Below, in pieces: positions 30,444 through 40,057 of a DNA stretch of 64,000 nucleotides. Within the stretch, counting starts at the first letter, position 1; every line of letters begins with the position of its first letter. The stretch comes from Streptomyces diacarni (GTDB taxonomy: Bacteria > Actinomycetota > Actinomycetes > Streptomycetales > Streptomycetaceae): assembly GCF_003323715.1 (NCBI RefSeq), contig NZ_QOIN01000061.1:1-64000 (forward strand). The letters are read 5' to 3'. The notes beneath the pieces are model-generated. The model saw only the letters and a list, made by a program, of their open reading frames with translations, was not told where the DNA came from and made no database searches. The translations under genes and the position numbers were made by a program.

Positions 30444-33079
30444 GCGCTCCGCGCCGTCTGATCCGGCCCCTGCCGACGAGCACTCGTGTGCGCCGCAGTG
30501 CCCTGGTGTGACTCGGCCGTCTCCCGTCGCTGTCGCGCCTCCTCGCCGGAGTGCTGCGCGGCTGCCGGAGCCGTGGGCCGTGTGGCCGCCGGTGCGGTGT
30601 GGCCCTCGGCCTTGGGCGCGGCCAGCGTCTTGAGGGTGAGGACGAGGTTGTTGTTGAGCGAGAAGTACAGCTGCACGGCCAGGTTGCTGTCGCCCAGCCG
30701 GGTGCGGGGGGTGACGTCGGTCTTCTTGCGGTCCGCCAGGTCGCCCAGCAGCCGCCCCAGTCGTACCCGCTCCGGACCGAGCCCCGGTCGCAGCCACAGG
30801 TCCCACACCCCCGCTGCCGCGCCGTCGGCGAAGGCCGCGGGCAGCTCGTAGGGCAGTTCCAGTTCCACGGTGTCGGCTTCGGTGCCCTGGCGGCCGGGGA
30901 ACTCGAACGCCTGCCGGGGGTTGCCGCCGCGCGGTACCGCCACCAGCACGGGACCGCCGGAGAGTTCGACGGTGCGCCGGGACAGCTCGGGCGCGACGGC
31001 CTGGCCGTACAACCGTGCGGTGAGGGCGTAGCCGTGCTCGCCGCGTACGACTCCGGTGACCTCCGCGTGCCGGTCGCGGGACCAGACCCGGACGGCGAGA
31101 AAGCCGTCCTCCGTCACGTACGGCACCCAGGGCTCCAGCACGCCGTCGGCGTTCACCGGCGCCGGCATGCTCAACAGCCGCGCCGTCTCGACCCGCTCGG
31201 CCTTGACCCGCTTGCTCCGGCCGTCCGAGGCGCGCTCGACGTAGGCGTCCCACCGGGCCTCGGCGAGGGAAGGCCCGTCCTGGCGGCTGAGCCGGACCTC
31301 GACCCAGCCGTCCGCGTCGGCCTGCTCGCGGGGCGGCAGCGCAAGGCGGACGGGGGCGGTGCCGTCGCGGCCCCGGGGGCGGAGGGAGAGCGTCGCGGTG
31401 CTCCGGGGGAGGGTGGTGGCGCGCAGGCGGATCAGCAGCGCGCCGTCGTGCTGCGCCAGGACGCGGGCGAGCGGGCGCGGCAGGCTGCCGGCGCCCGCAC
31501 GCGGGGCGCCCAGCAGAACTCTCGCGAGGGGACGCAGGGCAGGTACCAGCGCGCGGGGGACGACGCGCCGTGCGGCTCGGAGCGCGCGGGCGCGCACGCC
31601 ACGGGGCGCGGTACGGGAGCGCGAGCCGCGCGGCGCGGGCGCCCGGGGGGCCGTGGGCGCCCCCGGGCGAGGTGCCGCTCCCGCTCCCTCGCCCGCCGGG
31701 CGGCCGGCGCCTCCCGGCCCGGTCCCGGGGGCGCCGGCCGCGTCCTGCGCGGTGTCGGGGGCTGTCTCGCGTGCGGTGCCGGGGGCCGCCTCCCGTGTGG
31801 CGTCGCCGGTCGCCTTCCGTGCGGCGTCGCCGGTCGCCTCCCGTGCGGCGTCGCCGGTTTCCTCCCGTGCGGTGACGTCCGTCGCTCGTCCGGCGCCGTC
31901 CGGTGTGCCGCGCTGCTCGGCGAGGAGGCCCTCCATCAGTTCCTCGTACTCTCCCGCGATACGCCGGGGGCTGTAGCGGGCGGCCTTCTCGCGGGCGGTG
32001 TGGCCCATGCGGGCGCGGAGGGCGGGGTCCTCGACGAGGTGGAGGAGGGCGTCGGCGTAGGCGCGGACGTTGGTGTCCTCGTTCCCGCCCAGCGGCGCGA
32101 GCAGCCCGTCGCGGCCGTTGGCGATGATCTCGCCGGGGCCGTAGGGGCAGTCGGTGCTGACGACGGGGACGCCGCAGTGCATGGCCTCGACGAGGGTCAT
32201 GCCGAAGGACTCGCCGTCGGAGGAGACGGCGGCGATCGAGCCCTTGGCCCACTCGGTCTCGATGGGGGAGTGGGCGCCCATCATGAAGGCGCGGTCGGAC
32301 AGACCGAGGTCGTCGAGGGTACGGCGCAGCGCGTCGCGCTGGGGACCGCGTCCGTACAGGCGCAGCGACCAGTCGGGGTGCTTGTCGGCGACGAGGGCGA
32401 AGGCGCGCAGCAGCCGGTCGTAGCGCTTGACCTTGATCAGGCGCCCCGCGGCGACGATGAGCTTGGCCTGCCCGTCCGAGGGCTCGACGTCGGTCGGCGG
32501 GACGGCGTTGGGGACGCAGACGATCCGGGTGCGGACGTCGGGCAGAGCGGCGCGGTAGGCGTCGGCGTCGGCGTAGGAGACGGTCACGAACCCGTCCAGG
32601 TGGGCGAGGGCCGCGTCCTGGTGGGTACGGATGTGGTCGCTGTGCATCCGGTGGGTGAGGTGCTCCTGGCCGATGCGGACGTAGCGCCTGGTGCCGTAGG
32701 CGGCGAGATAGTCGTTGATCTTCGGCCGGGTGCCGATGACGACGTCGGCGTCCAGGTTCTCCAACAGTGCCTTGACCCGCAGGTCGCCGAGACGGGTGGA
32801 GATGCCCCTCTCGAAGTGGTCGTGCCCTTCGGTGAAGCGCTCGCTGCGCTGGTGGTAGGCGGGGTCGTCGCCGTCGTAGGCGGGCGAGGAGTGGCGCAGG
32901 TCGATGAGAGAGGTCAGCCGTACGCGCGGGTCGAAGCAGAGCGCGGGCTCCTGGCGGGAGCGGCGCAGACTGACGACCTCCACCTGGTGCCGGTCGGCCA
33001 GGGCGCCGGAGAGGTTGACCGTTGATCTGATCGTCCCGCCGATTCCGTAGGCGTTGTCCAACAGGAACACGATCTTCAT
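30401..33079 (-). CDS. GT4-family glycosyltransferase with C-terminal accessory domain
   Basis: An 892-aa protein. Residues 1-400 form a GT-B fold of the GT4 type: MKIVFLLDNAYGIGGTIRS, acceptor-side EHLTHRMHSDHI, GRLIKVKRYDRLLRAF and the donor-site motif ESFGMTLVEAMHCGVPVVS. A low-complexity linker of about 120 residues (repeats of the type REATGDAA) joins it to a C-terminal part of about 330 residues, probably beta-rich (AVRVWSRDRHAEVTGV, GVWDLWLRPGL), which looks like a binding domain. ATG 33079 is preceded by GGGAGG. A wall-polymer sugar transferase is inferred; the donor sugar is unknown. Confidence 0.85.
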   Translation of the reverse strand: MKIVFLLDNAYGIGGTIRSTVNLSGALADRHQVEVVSLRRSRQEPALCFDPRVRLTSLIDLRHSSPAYDGDDPAYHQRSERFTEGHDHFERGISTRLGDLRVKALLENLDADVVIGTRPKINDYLAAYGTRRYVRIGQEHLTHRMHSDHIRTHQDAALAHLDGFVTVSYADADAYRAALPDVRTRIVCVPNAVPPTDVEPSDGQAKLIVAAGRLIKVKRYDRLLRAFALVADKHPDWSLRLYGRGPQRDALRRTLDDLGLSDRAFMMGAHSPIETEWAKGSIAAVSSDGESFGMTLVEAMHCGVPVVSTDCPYGPGEIIANGRDGLLAPLGGNEDTNVRAYADALLHLVEDPALRARMGHTAREKAARYSPRRIAGEYEELMEGLLAEQRGTPDGAGRATDVTAREETGDAAREATGDAARKATGDATREAAPGTARETAPDTAQDAAGAPGTGPGGAGRPAGEGAGAAPRPGAPTAPRAPAPRGSRSRTAPRGVRARALRAARRVVPRALVPALRPLARVLLGAPRAGAGSLPRPLARVLAQHDGALLIRLRATTLPRSTATLSLRPRGRDGTAPVRLALPPREQADADGWVEVRLSRQDGPSLAEARWDAYVERASDGRSKRVKAERVETARLLSMPAPVNADGVLEPWVPYVTEDGFLAVRVWSRDRHAEVTGVVRGEHGYALTARLYGQAVAPELSRRTVELSGGPVLVAVPRGGNPRQAFEFPGRQGTEADTVELELPYELPAAFADGAAAGVWDLWLRPGLGPERVRLGRLLGDLADRKKTDVTPRTRLGDSNLAVQLYFSLNNNLVLTLKTLAAPKAEGHTAPAATRPTAPAAAQHSGEEARQRRETAESHQGTAAHTSARRQGPDQTARSAQGRSSSPSASASA

Positions 33080-33262
33080 CGCGGCCTCCCCTTCGCTCGG
33101 TGCTCTTCTGACCGTATTGACCGGATTTCTCCATTTCGTCCTCACCTATTTCAGGTGGGAAAAGGGAGGAGATGCGTTCTTAACACTCGTATGTCCCCCA
33201 TTCGGCCCCGACGGCGGCATGCCGCGACGGCCGAAAGCCCGACCGCACCTACTGTCCGATCA

Positions 33263-34936
33263 ATGGCCTCGCAGATCATCGACCCAGCCGGACCGGAAGG
33301 CGGCGTCGGCAGCCGACCCGCCGCCCCCGGTACGCGCACGTCCGCCGTGCTCGGCGGCGGACGTGCGGCGGGGCGGGCCGCACGGTCCGTACCGACCGTG
33401 CGGTTGGTCCGGCCCGTGCGGTCTCTGCGGACCGCCCGGTCCCTGCGGACTGTGCGGTCCAGGCGGTCCCCGCGGTTCGTGTGCGACGGGCCGCGCGAGC
33501 CGGCGCGTACGGGGGCGACCCGCCCCGAGGGCGCCGGACGAGACCGGCTCCCCGAGGGCGCGGGGTGTGACCGGTCGCTCGGGGGCGCGGGAGGAGACCG
33601 GTCCTCGGCGCGCGGGCAGGGCGGGCCGGAGCCGGGCGGATCCGGCGCGTCGGCGCCCGGCGAACGGGTGGGGGAAGGCCCCGCCGAGCGCGACCCCTTT
33701 CTCGACAACGCCAAGTTCCTGCTGATCGTGCTCGTCGTCATCGGCCACACCTGGCCCATGGGGCTCGTCGAGGGCTCCCGCACCGTGAAGGCCGCCTACC
33801 TGTGGATCGCCTCGTTCCACATGCCCGCCTTCATCCTGCTCAGCGGCTACCTCTCGCGCGGCTTCACCGGACGGCCCGACCAGGTGCGCAGACTGCTCGC
33901 CGGAGTACTCGCGCCCTACCTCGTCTTCGAGGTGCTCTACAGCGCCGTGGAGGCCGCCGTCTGGCACAAGCCCTACCGGCTCACGCTGACCGAACCCACC
34001 TTCGTGTGCTGGTTCCTGGCCGCGCTCTTCGTCTGGCGGCTGACCGCACCCGTGTGGCGCGTCGTGCCCTGGCCCGTACCCGTCGCCGCGCTGATCTCGC
34101 TGGCCGCGGGCACCTCCACTCTGGGCCACGACCTGGCGCTGCCCCGCGTGTTGATGTTCCTGCCCTGGTTCGTGCTCGGACTGAACCTGCAACCCGCACA
34201 CCTCGCACGACTGCGCGCCGACGGCTGGATGCGCTGGTGCGCCCCCGCGGTGCTGACGGCCGGCGCCGCCGCGGCGTACGCGCTCGCCCCCGGCACCGAT
34301 GTGCACTGGCTGTGGATGAGTTACGGCCAGGCCGACCTCGGCGTGGCCACGACGCCCTACCTGCTCGTGCGGCTGGCCCTGTTCGCGGTGACCGCCCTGA
34401 TGACCGCCGCGTTCCTCGCCCTGGTACCCCGGCGCGCGCTGTGGCTGACCGCGCTGGGCGCCGTCACCCTGTACCCGTACCTGCTGCACGGGCTGCTGGC
34501 CACCGCCGCGCACGCCTACGGCTGGGACGCGCCGCTGCGCCCGCTGGGCCCCCTCGGCGCCGCCCTGCTGACGGTGCTGGGCGCCGCCGTCGCCGTCCTG
34601 CTGTCGACCGCGCCCGTACGGTGGCTCACGCGGCCCCTCGTCGAACCGCCACTGCCGGGCGTCACCCGCCCCCGGGCGAGGGTCCGGCCCGAGCGCGGGC
34701 AGGCCGCCGCGGGGACCCCAGGCGCGGCGAGCGGCCTCGCCGCCGGTCCGGAGAGTGGCCCGGCGACCGGTGGGGTGACCGTACTCGGCGGCCCCGGGGC
34801 GGGCGAGTCGGAGAAGCCCGAGGGCTTCGGGGCGGGCGTGGTGGACGGGCCGAGCGGTCTCGGCGCCGCCGGTGAGGCGCGGGGTCAGGGCGAGCCGAGT
34901 GAGCCGAGTGAGCCGAGCGAGCCGAGGACGGCGTGA
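33263..34936 (+). CDS. Acyltransferase-3 family membrane protein (copy 1)
   Basis: About 557 aa. The catalytic membrane domain starts at RDPFLDNAKFLLIVLVVIGH (the H is the family's catalytic histidine position), and includes FHMPAFILLSGYLSRGF and about ten helices ending near LLSTAPVRWL. The family transfers acyl groups, often O-acetyl, to surface sugars. The N-terminal 135 residues are Arg/Gly-rich and repetitive, and the true start may be as late as GTG 33668; earlier starts (ATG 33191) are also open. The tail has PSEPSEPSE repeats. It overlaps its paralog downstream by 4 nt. Confidence 0.82.
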   Translation: MASQIIDPAGPEGGVGSRPAAPGTRTSAVLGGGRAAGRAARSVPTVRLVRPVRSLRTARSLRTVRSRRSPRFVCDGPREPARTGATRPEGAGRDRLPEGAGCDRSLGGAGGDRSSARGQGGPEPGGSGASAPGERVGEGPAERDPFLDNAKFLLIVLVVIGHTWPMGLVEGSRTVKAAYLWIASFHMPAFILLSGYLSRGFTGRPDQVRRLLAGVLAPYLVFEVLYSAVEAAVWHKPYRLTLTEPTFVCWFLAALFVWRLTAPVWRVVPWPVPVAALISLAAGTSTLGHDLALPRVLMFLPWFVLGLNLQPAHLARLRADGWMRWCAPAVLTAGAAAAYALAPGTDVHWLWMSYGQADLGVATTPYLLVRLALFAVTALMTAAFLALVPRRALWLTALGAVTLYPYLLHGLLATAAHAYGWDAPLRPLGPLGAALLTVLGAAVAVLLSTAPVRWLTRPLVEPPLPGVTRPRARVRPERGQAAAGTPGAASGLAAGPESGPATGGVTVLGGPGAGESEKPEGFGAGVVDGPSGLGAAGEARGQGEPSEPSEPSEPRTA

Positions 34937-37062
34937 TGGCCTGGGACCCTTTCACCGACACCTATGCGACCCACGGTTACGCGGTGGGCGGCGCCGACCC
35001 CTGGACCTCCCCACCCGGAACCCCGCACCCCACGCGGGGCGGCGGGCTTCCGCCGACGACGGAGCGTCCACCCGCGACGGGTCGCGATGCCGTGACGGGG
35101 CGTCCACCTGCGACGGGACGCGATGCCGTGACGGAGGACGCACCCGCGAGGGGACGCGAGGCCGCGACGAGGCACTCGCCCGTGACGGGGCGCGGCGTCG
35201 TGCTCGGCCACGCACCCGTGGCGGGGCACTGGCCCGAGGCGGGACGCGGGGCCGCGACGCCCGGCGCCGGAACGGCCGCCGCCGGGATGGGCGGCGCCGC
35301 GACGACCGGGCCCGGTGCCGGGCCCGTAACCGCTGGGCTCCGAACGGCCGGGGCCGCGACCGCCGGGGCCGCGACCGCCAGGACCGATACCGCAACGGCA
35401 GGGGCTGGAATGGTCGGGACGGGAGCGGCGGGGGTCGGAACGACCGATCCCCGGACGGCCGGGGGCGGAACGTCCCGCACCCGAGCGGCCGGGGCCGGAA
35501 CGACCGGGTCCCGCACGACCGGGTCCCGCCCCGCCGGGGGCGGGACCCCCGGCGCCGCGCCCTACCCGCCGAGCGCCCGCACCGCCCCGGCGGCCCCGCC
35601 GGTCCCCGCGCCCTCCCCCTCGTCCGCCCCGCGCCAGCGGCCCCGCGCCCGCCTGCGCGAGCGCGAAGGTCTGCGCTCGCGGACCCGCACACACGCCGGC
35701 GCGGCAACCGACACGACGGCGGCAGCCGGCACGGCGGCCGGGGCCAGGTATCGGGCCCTGGCCCCCGTTCCGCCCACGGGGGCGACGCGCGCGGCGACGG
35801 GAGGGGCACGGCTGCGGCGCGCGGTCCGGGCACCACAGCCGCGGCGGCGCCGGGACCGCGGCTCCGCGCGGCGGTACAGCGGGCGGGACCCGTTCTTGGA
35901 CAACGCGAAGTTTCTTCTGGTCGTTCTGGTGGTGCTGGCGCACAACTGGGCGCCCGTCGCCGACGGGATGCGCGGCGCGAAGGCGGCCTGGCTGCTGGTG
36001 TACGCCTTCCATCTGCCTGCCCTCTCCCTGCTGAGCGGCTACCTGTCGCGCGGCTTCACCGGGCGCCCGGACCAGGTGCGGAGGCTGCTGACGCACGTCC
36101 TGGTGCCCTATCTCGCCTTCGAGGCGGCGTACGCGGGGATGGACACGCTTTTGTGGGGACGGCCCTTCGCCGTCACGCTGACGCGGCCGTCCTTCGTGTG
36201 CTGGTTCCTCGCGGCGCTGCTCGTGTGGCGGCTGACCGCGCCGTTGTGGCACGCGGTGCGCTGGCCCGTCGCGCTGGCCGCGCTCGTCTCCGTCAGCACC
36301 GGATTCCTGCACCTGGGCGGCGAACCGGCTTTGCCGCGGCTGCTGATGTACTGGCCGTGGTTCGTCCTCGGTCTGCGGCTGCGCCCCGCGCAGCTGCGCT
36401 TGGTGGGGAGCAGGGCGGCGCGGCTGTGCGCGCTGCCCGTGGTGGCCGCTGCCGTGGCGGGAGCCTGGTGGGCGGCGCCCAGGGTGAGTCGCGACTGGCT
36501 GCTGATGGAGGCGACCAGCGAGGAGTTGGGGCTGTCCCCGCTGAGGTACGTGTGCGTGCGACTGGCGCTCTTCGGTGTGGGCGCCGTTCTCGTCGCCGCC
36601 TTCTTGGCCCTCGTCTCGCCGCGGGTGACCAGGTTCTCCGCGCTGGGGGCGTGCGCGCTCTACCCGTTCCTGCTGCACGGGCTGGTGATCGAGGCCGTCG
36701 AGGGGGCGGGCGGCTACCGGCTCGTCCTCGGCTGGGGCCTGCCGGCCGTGGCGGGGACGACGGTGCTGGCCGTCGGGCTCGCCGTGCTGCTGAGCACGCC
36801 GCAGGTGCGGAGCTGTCTGTGGCCGTTCGTCGAGCCGCCGTTCCCCCGGTGGCTGCGGTCCCGTGACCGCACCGGCGGCGACCCAACGGACCCGCACCGG
36901 CCCGAGTGCGTCGCGGGCGCCAACGGCGTCGCGGATGTCAACGGCGTCAACGGCGTCGCGAGCGTCAACGGCGTCGCTGGTGGGGCGTTCGCGCACGGTC
37001 CAGGGCCGTGCGTGAACCGTGCCCGTCAGGGTGGTTCCTCAGCCGCGCGGAACGGCCGCTGA
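34933..37062 (+). CDS. Acyltransferase-3 family membrane protein (copy 2)
   Basis: A 709-aa paralog of the preceding gene: the shared block RDPFLDNAKFLL, LLSGYLSRGFTGRPDQVRRL and CWFLAALLVWRLTAPLW is nearly identical, so the pair arose by tandem duplication. The membrane domain starts only at about residue 318. Everything before is Ala/Gly/Thr/Arg/Pro-rich low complexity, partly built from a 36-bp DNA repeat. The C-terminus carries NGVADVNGVNGVASVNGVAG repeats. GTG 34933 gives a GTGA overlap; ATG 34936 is equally possible. Expected role: O-acylation of an envelope polysaccharide. Confidence 0.82.
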   Translation: MMAWDPFTDTYATHGYAVGGADPWTSPPGTPHPTRGGGLPPTTERPPATGRDAVTGRPPATGRDAVTEDAPARGREAATRHSPVTGRGVVLGHAPVAGHWPEAGRGAATPGAGTAAAGMGGAATTGPGAGPVTAGLRTAGAATAGAATARTDTATAGAGMVGTGAAGVGTTDPRTAGGGTSRTRAAGAGTTGSRTTGSRPAGGGTPGAAPYPPSARTAPAAPPVPAPSPSSAPRQRPRARLREREGLRSRTRTHAGAATDTTAAAGTAAGARYRALAPVPPTGATRAATGGARLRRAVRAPQPRRRRDRGSARRYSGRDPFLDNAKFLLVVLVVLAHNWAPVADGMRGAKAAWLLVYAFHLPALSLLSGYLSRGFTGRPDQVRRLLTHVLVPYLAFEAAYAGMDTLLWGRPFAVTLTRPSFVCWFLAALLVWRLTAPLWHAVRWPVALAALVSVSTGFLHLGGEPALPRLLMYWPWFVLGLRLRPAQLRLVGSRAARLCALPVVAAAVAGAWWAAPRVSRDWLLMEATSEELGLSPLRYVCVRLALFGVGAVLVAAFLALVSPRVTRFSALGACALYPFLLHGLVIEAVEGAGGYRLVLGWGLPAVAGTTVLAVGLAVLLSTPQVRSCLWPFVEPPFPRWLRSRDRTGGDPTDPHRPECVAGANGVADVNGVNGVASVNGVAGGAFAHGPGPCVNRARQGGSSAARNGR
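35065..35136 (+). repeat. 36-bp tandem repeat in the acyltransferase gene
   Basis: Two adjacent 36-bp units (35065-35100 and 35101-35136) differ at three positions. They encode two copies of a 12-residue RPPATGRDAVTG/E unit. More degenerate copies follow to about 35250. Confidence 0.75.
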
Positions 37063-37201
37063 ACTCCGGGTGGCCCGCGGACGGCGGCGCGCGGAAGCTT
37101 CGCCGATGTGCGGCCTCGGGGCGTGCGCCGGCGCGTGTCGGCCCCCTATACAGGGCCTCGGCCCCCTCGAACGCCTCCGTCCGCAGAGGAGACCCGCCCC
37201 C

Positions 37202-38146
37202 ATGACCACCACAGCCGCGTCCACGTCCGGCCGGACGCCGACCGCCGCCGATCCGGGCGGCCAGGCGCGGGAACTGCCCGCGCCGCGCTCCTTCGAGGAG
37301 GTGCCCGGCTGGTTCTACCGCACGGATCTCATCCTCTTCGACTGGTTCCTGCGCCGCCAGCGGGAACTGCAGCACCGTGGCGACCTGCTGGAGATGGGCG
37401 CCTACATGGGCAAGAGCGCCGTTCTCCTGCGGGCCTATCTCGACGCCCCGCACGAACGGTTCACCGTCTGCGACCTGTTCGACTCCGAGGCGCCGGACGC
37501 CGCCAACGGGCGCGAGATGTGCGGCTCCTACGCGACTCTCACCCGGCGCGCGTTCGAGGCCAACTACGGCTCCTTCTGGGACGACCTGCCGGACATCCTC
37601 CAGGCGCCCACCACCGTGGTGCCGCGCGAGGTGGAGGACGGCAGCTGCCGCTTCGTGCACGTGGACGCCTCGCACCTGTACGAGCACGTGTACGGCGACA
37701 TCGCGGCCGCCCGCGACGCCCTCGGGCCCGAGGGCATCGTCGTCCTCGACGACTACCGCTCCGACCACACCCCGGGCGTCGCCTGCGCCACCTGGCAGGC
37801 CGTACTGGAGAGCGGGCTGCGGCCCGTGTGCGTCTCCAGTCACAAGTTCTACGGCACGTGGGGCGACGCCGAGCCCTGGCAGGACGCGCTGCACGCCGCG
37901 CTGCGCGAGCGGGGCAGGTGCTGGTTGCAGTGGCAGGAGGTGGCGGGCAGGCGGATGCTGCTGGTCGGTGCGCGGAAGTCCGACGCGCCGCCGGTGCCCG
38001 TCTCGCGGCACGCGCCGGCGCCGGACGCCGCCGCCGCGCGGGCGCCGCGCACCCGCGCCGCCCGCCGCCTCGCCGTCGATCTGCTGCCCCCTGTGGTGAC
38101 CCGCGCCCTCGTCCGCGCCCGCGACACCCGCCGCACGGCACGCTGA
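37202..38146 (+). CDS. Class I SAM-dependent methyltransferase
   Basis: A 314-aa protein. The Rossmann-type methyltransferase core has motif I LLEMGAYMGKSAVLL (E-x-G-x-x-x-G-K-S form, as in the Methyltransf_24/TylF-like group), RFVHVDASHLYEHVYGDI and GIVVLDDY. The DDY metal-site-like motif suggests O-methylation of a sugar or similar hydroxyl. It probably modifies the polymer made by this island. ATG 37202 follows GAGGAG. The C-terminal 45 residues are Arg/Ala-rich and may be disordered. Confidence 0.82.
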   Translation: MTTTAASTSGRTPTAADPGGQARELPAPRSFEEVPGWFYRTDLILFDWFLRRQRELQHRGDLLEMGAYMGKSAVLLRAYLDAPHERFTVCDLFDSEAPDAANGREMCGSYATLTRRAFEANYGSFWDDLPDILQAPTTVVPREVEDGSCRFVHVDASHLYEHVYGDIAAARDALGPEGIVVLDDYRSDHTPGVACATWQAVLESGLRPVCVSSHKFYGTWGDAEPWQDALHAALRERGRCWLQWQEVAGRRMLLVGARKSDAPPVPVSRHAPAPDAAAARAPRTRAARRLAVDLLPPVVTRALVRARDTRRTAR

Positions 38147-38167
38147 CGACGGCGTACTCCAGCGGCT

Positions 38168-40057
38168 TCAGGGCCTTCGGCACAGGGTGCGTTCGGCCTC
38201 CACCGGGTCGGCGGGGATGCGCATGCGGGTGCGGTCCCAGGCGCCGGTGAGGTTGCCCCAGAAGCGCGCGGGGCTCATCGCCTCGCGGGTCGAGGCCAGC
38301 AGTTCGGGGAGCGGTCCGCAGGTCAGGGCGTGGCGTGCGGCGCGTACGTCGCCTGAGTCGACGCCCGGGACGCTGGTGCCGGGCGCGGTCACGTCCGCGA
38401 CGATCCAGGCACGGTCGATCGGCTTCTCGTGCCCCGCCTTCTTGTGGCTGACGGGTTCGGTGTGGGCGCCCAGCGGGTTGGCCAGTCCGAGGATGTCGAT
38501 GACGAAGCCGTCCAGCGGGAGTACCGCTCCGGCGTGGCCCAGCCGGGCCTCGGCGGCGGCGACCGGTGCCCGCACGTGGGGTGCGAGGGGGACGACGGGG
38601 TACCCCTTGTCGTAGGGCAGCCGCAGCACCAGCCCGTGCTTTCCGCTCTCGATGGTGCGCCGTGCGGCCGTGGTGAAGGCGCGCGGGGTCGTGGTGTGGG
38701 CGAGCTGGCCGACCGGGTGCCGGTCGCCGAGGATGTGCTGGTAGACGGTGTGGGAGTCGAAGACGATGCGCGGGTCGTCGGGGCTCTCGATGGGGGGCCG
38801 CAGCGCCAGCGCGCACACCAGCCCCCACACTCCGACCGCCCCGGCCAGCGCCGCCGTCATCCGTCCGTACGGCAGCAGGAAGACCGGCAGGAGCACCAGG
38901 AACAGCGCGGGCAGCACCATGCGGCCGTGCATGAAGTCGCCGCCGATCTTGACGACGAAGAACGCCGACAGCAGCCCGGCGACGACCGGCGCCCCCACCA
39001 GCGCCGCGTCCGCCACGTGCACTCCGCCGGGACGCCGGGTGCCCTCCGGCTCGTGGGTGCCGTCCGGCTCGTGGGGCCCGTCCGGTGCCTGGACGCCGTC
39101 CGGTGCGTGGGCGTCTTCCGGTAGCCGTCCGAGGGCGCGGCGGGCCGCCGCGTGGAGCGCGTACGCGGTGACCAGCCCCAGCGGCACCCACAGCGCGTAG
39201 GTGTTCAGGGTGTTGAGCAGGTAGTCCCAGCCGAACCGCCACTCGGTTCCCGAGGCCTCTTTGGCGATGGCGGGGAGGGGGACGAGGACGCCGTAATAGC
39301 CCGCGCGGAAGACCTCGTAGGCGACGGGGAGCGCCACGGCCGCACCCGCCCAGCCGAGGGTCGTGCGCCACCCGGGACGCCACATCAGCCACAGCGCCAC
39401 CAGGAACAGGCCGCTCACCAGCGCCAGGTCGGGCCGTACCAGGGGGCCGAGCCCCAGCGCGAACGCCGTCGCGGGCAGTGCCGGGCCGCCGCCCCCCGCC
39501 CGCGCCCGCAGTACCCGCGCGTAGACCAGCAGCCACCAGCATCCGCCCAGGTAGGCGAACGAGAGGCCCGTCTCGAGACCCGAGGTCGCGTAGTCCCAGG
39601 TCGCGGCCAGCGGCAGCAGCAGCACGACACCGACGGGGAGCAGCGCCCCCGCAGGGCGGCTGAGACGGATCATGCGGCGGGTGCCGTCGAGTGCGAGGAG
39701 GTAGCCGACGACGGTCAGCAGCAGCCCCAGCGCCACGGCCAGCCGCAGCGGATCGTCCACGCCCGGCACGGCGCTGCCGGCGGCGAGCAGCCACTGCCAC
39801 AGCGTCCCGGTCGACGTCTCGGCGCGCTCCGCGACGTTGAAGACGGGGCCGTTGCCCGCGAGGATCTGGCGCACGGCGCGGGTGTAGATCAGCGCGTCGT
39901 CGTTGGTCCAGCGGTGCCGGTACCCCATGACCAGCACCGTGGCCCCGCAGGCGGCGACGGCCAGCGCGTTCCACCGCTGGGCCAGGGTGCCGGGCAGGCT
40001 GAAGGACCGCGGCTCCCCGGTCGGTTGGGGGACGGGAATCTCATCGGATCGGGCCAT
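38168..40057 (-). CDS. AftB-like GT-C membrane glycosyltransferase
   Basis: A 629-aa polytopic membrane protein. The first extracytoplasmic loop has YRHRWTNDDALIYTRAVR with the Asp pair typical of GT-C enzymes, then ILAGNGPVFNVAERAETST. These segments, and YEVFRAGYYGVLVPLPAIAK, closely resemble what I recall of mycobacterial AftB, which adds terminal beta-1,2-arabinofuranose from decaprenyl-phosphoarabinose. About ten membrane helices are followed by a C-terminal extracytoplasmic domain. A linker has PDG/EPDG repeats. ATG 40057 was chosen; ATG 40069 is an alternative. The matching donor-lipid pathway is encoded at 56.8-61.7 kb. Confidence 0.82.
   Translation of the reverse strand: MARSDEIPVPQPTGEPRSFSLPGTLAQRWNALAVAACGATVLVMGYRHRWTNDDALIYTRAVRQILAGNGPVFNVAERAETSTGTLWQWLLAAGSAVPGVDDPLRLAVALGLLLTVVGYLLALDGTRRMIRLSRPAGALLPVGVVLLLPLAATWDYATSGLETGLSFAYLGGCWWLLVYARVLRARAGGGGPALPATAFALGLGPLVRPDLALVSGLFLVALWLMWRPGWRTTLGWAGAAVALPVAYEVFRAGYYGVLVPLPAIAKEASGTEWRFGWDYLLNTLNTYALWVPLGLVTAYALHAAARRALGRLPEDAHAPDGVQAPDGPHEPDGTHEPEGTRRPGGVHVADAALVGAPVVAGLLSAFFVVKIGGDFMHGRMVLPALFLVLLPVFLLPYGRMTAALAGAVGVWGLVCALALRPPIESPDDPRIVFDSHTVYQHILGDRHPVGQLAHTTTPRAFTTAARRTIESGKHGLVLRLPYDKGYPVVPLAPHVRAPVAAAEARLGHAGAVLPLDGFVIDILGLANPLGAHTEPVSHKKAGHEKPIDRAWIVADVTAPGTSVPGVDSGDVRAARHALTCGPLPELLASTREAMSPARFWGNLTGAWDRTRMRIPADPVEAERTLCRRP

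Noticed and set aside
28755..33134. 1459-codon minus-strand frame
   Set aside because: It spans antisense of the TagF-like gene and an alternate frame of the glycosyltransferase; Arg/Pro/Gly composition only.
33172..33183. Three-codon ORF (ATG CGT TCT TAA) behind a strong GGGAGGAG ribosome site
   Set aside because: Too short to judge; the ribosome-site-like run may belong to a lost or different start. No evidence of a leader peptide function.
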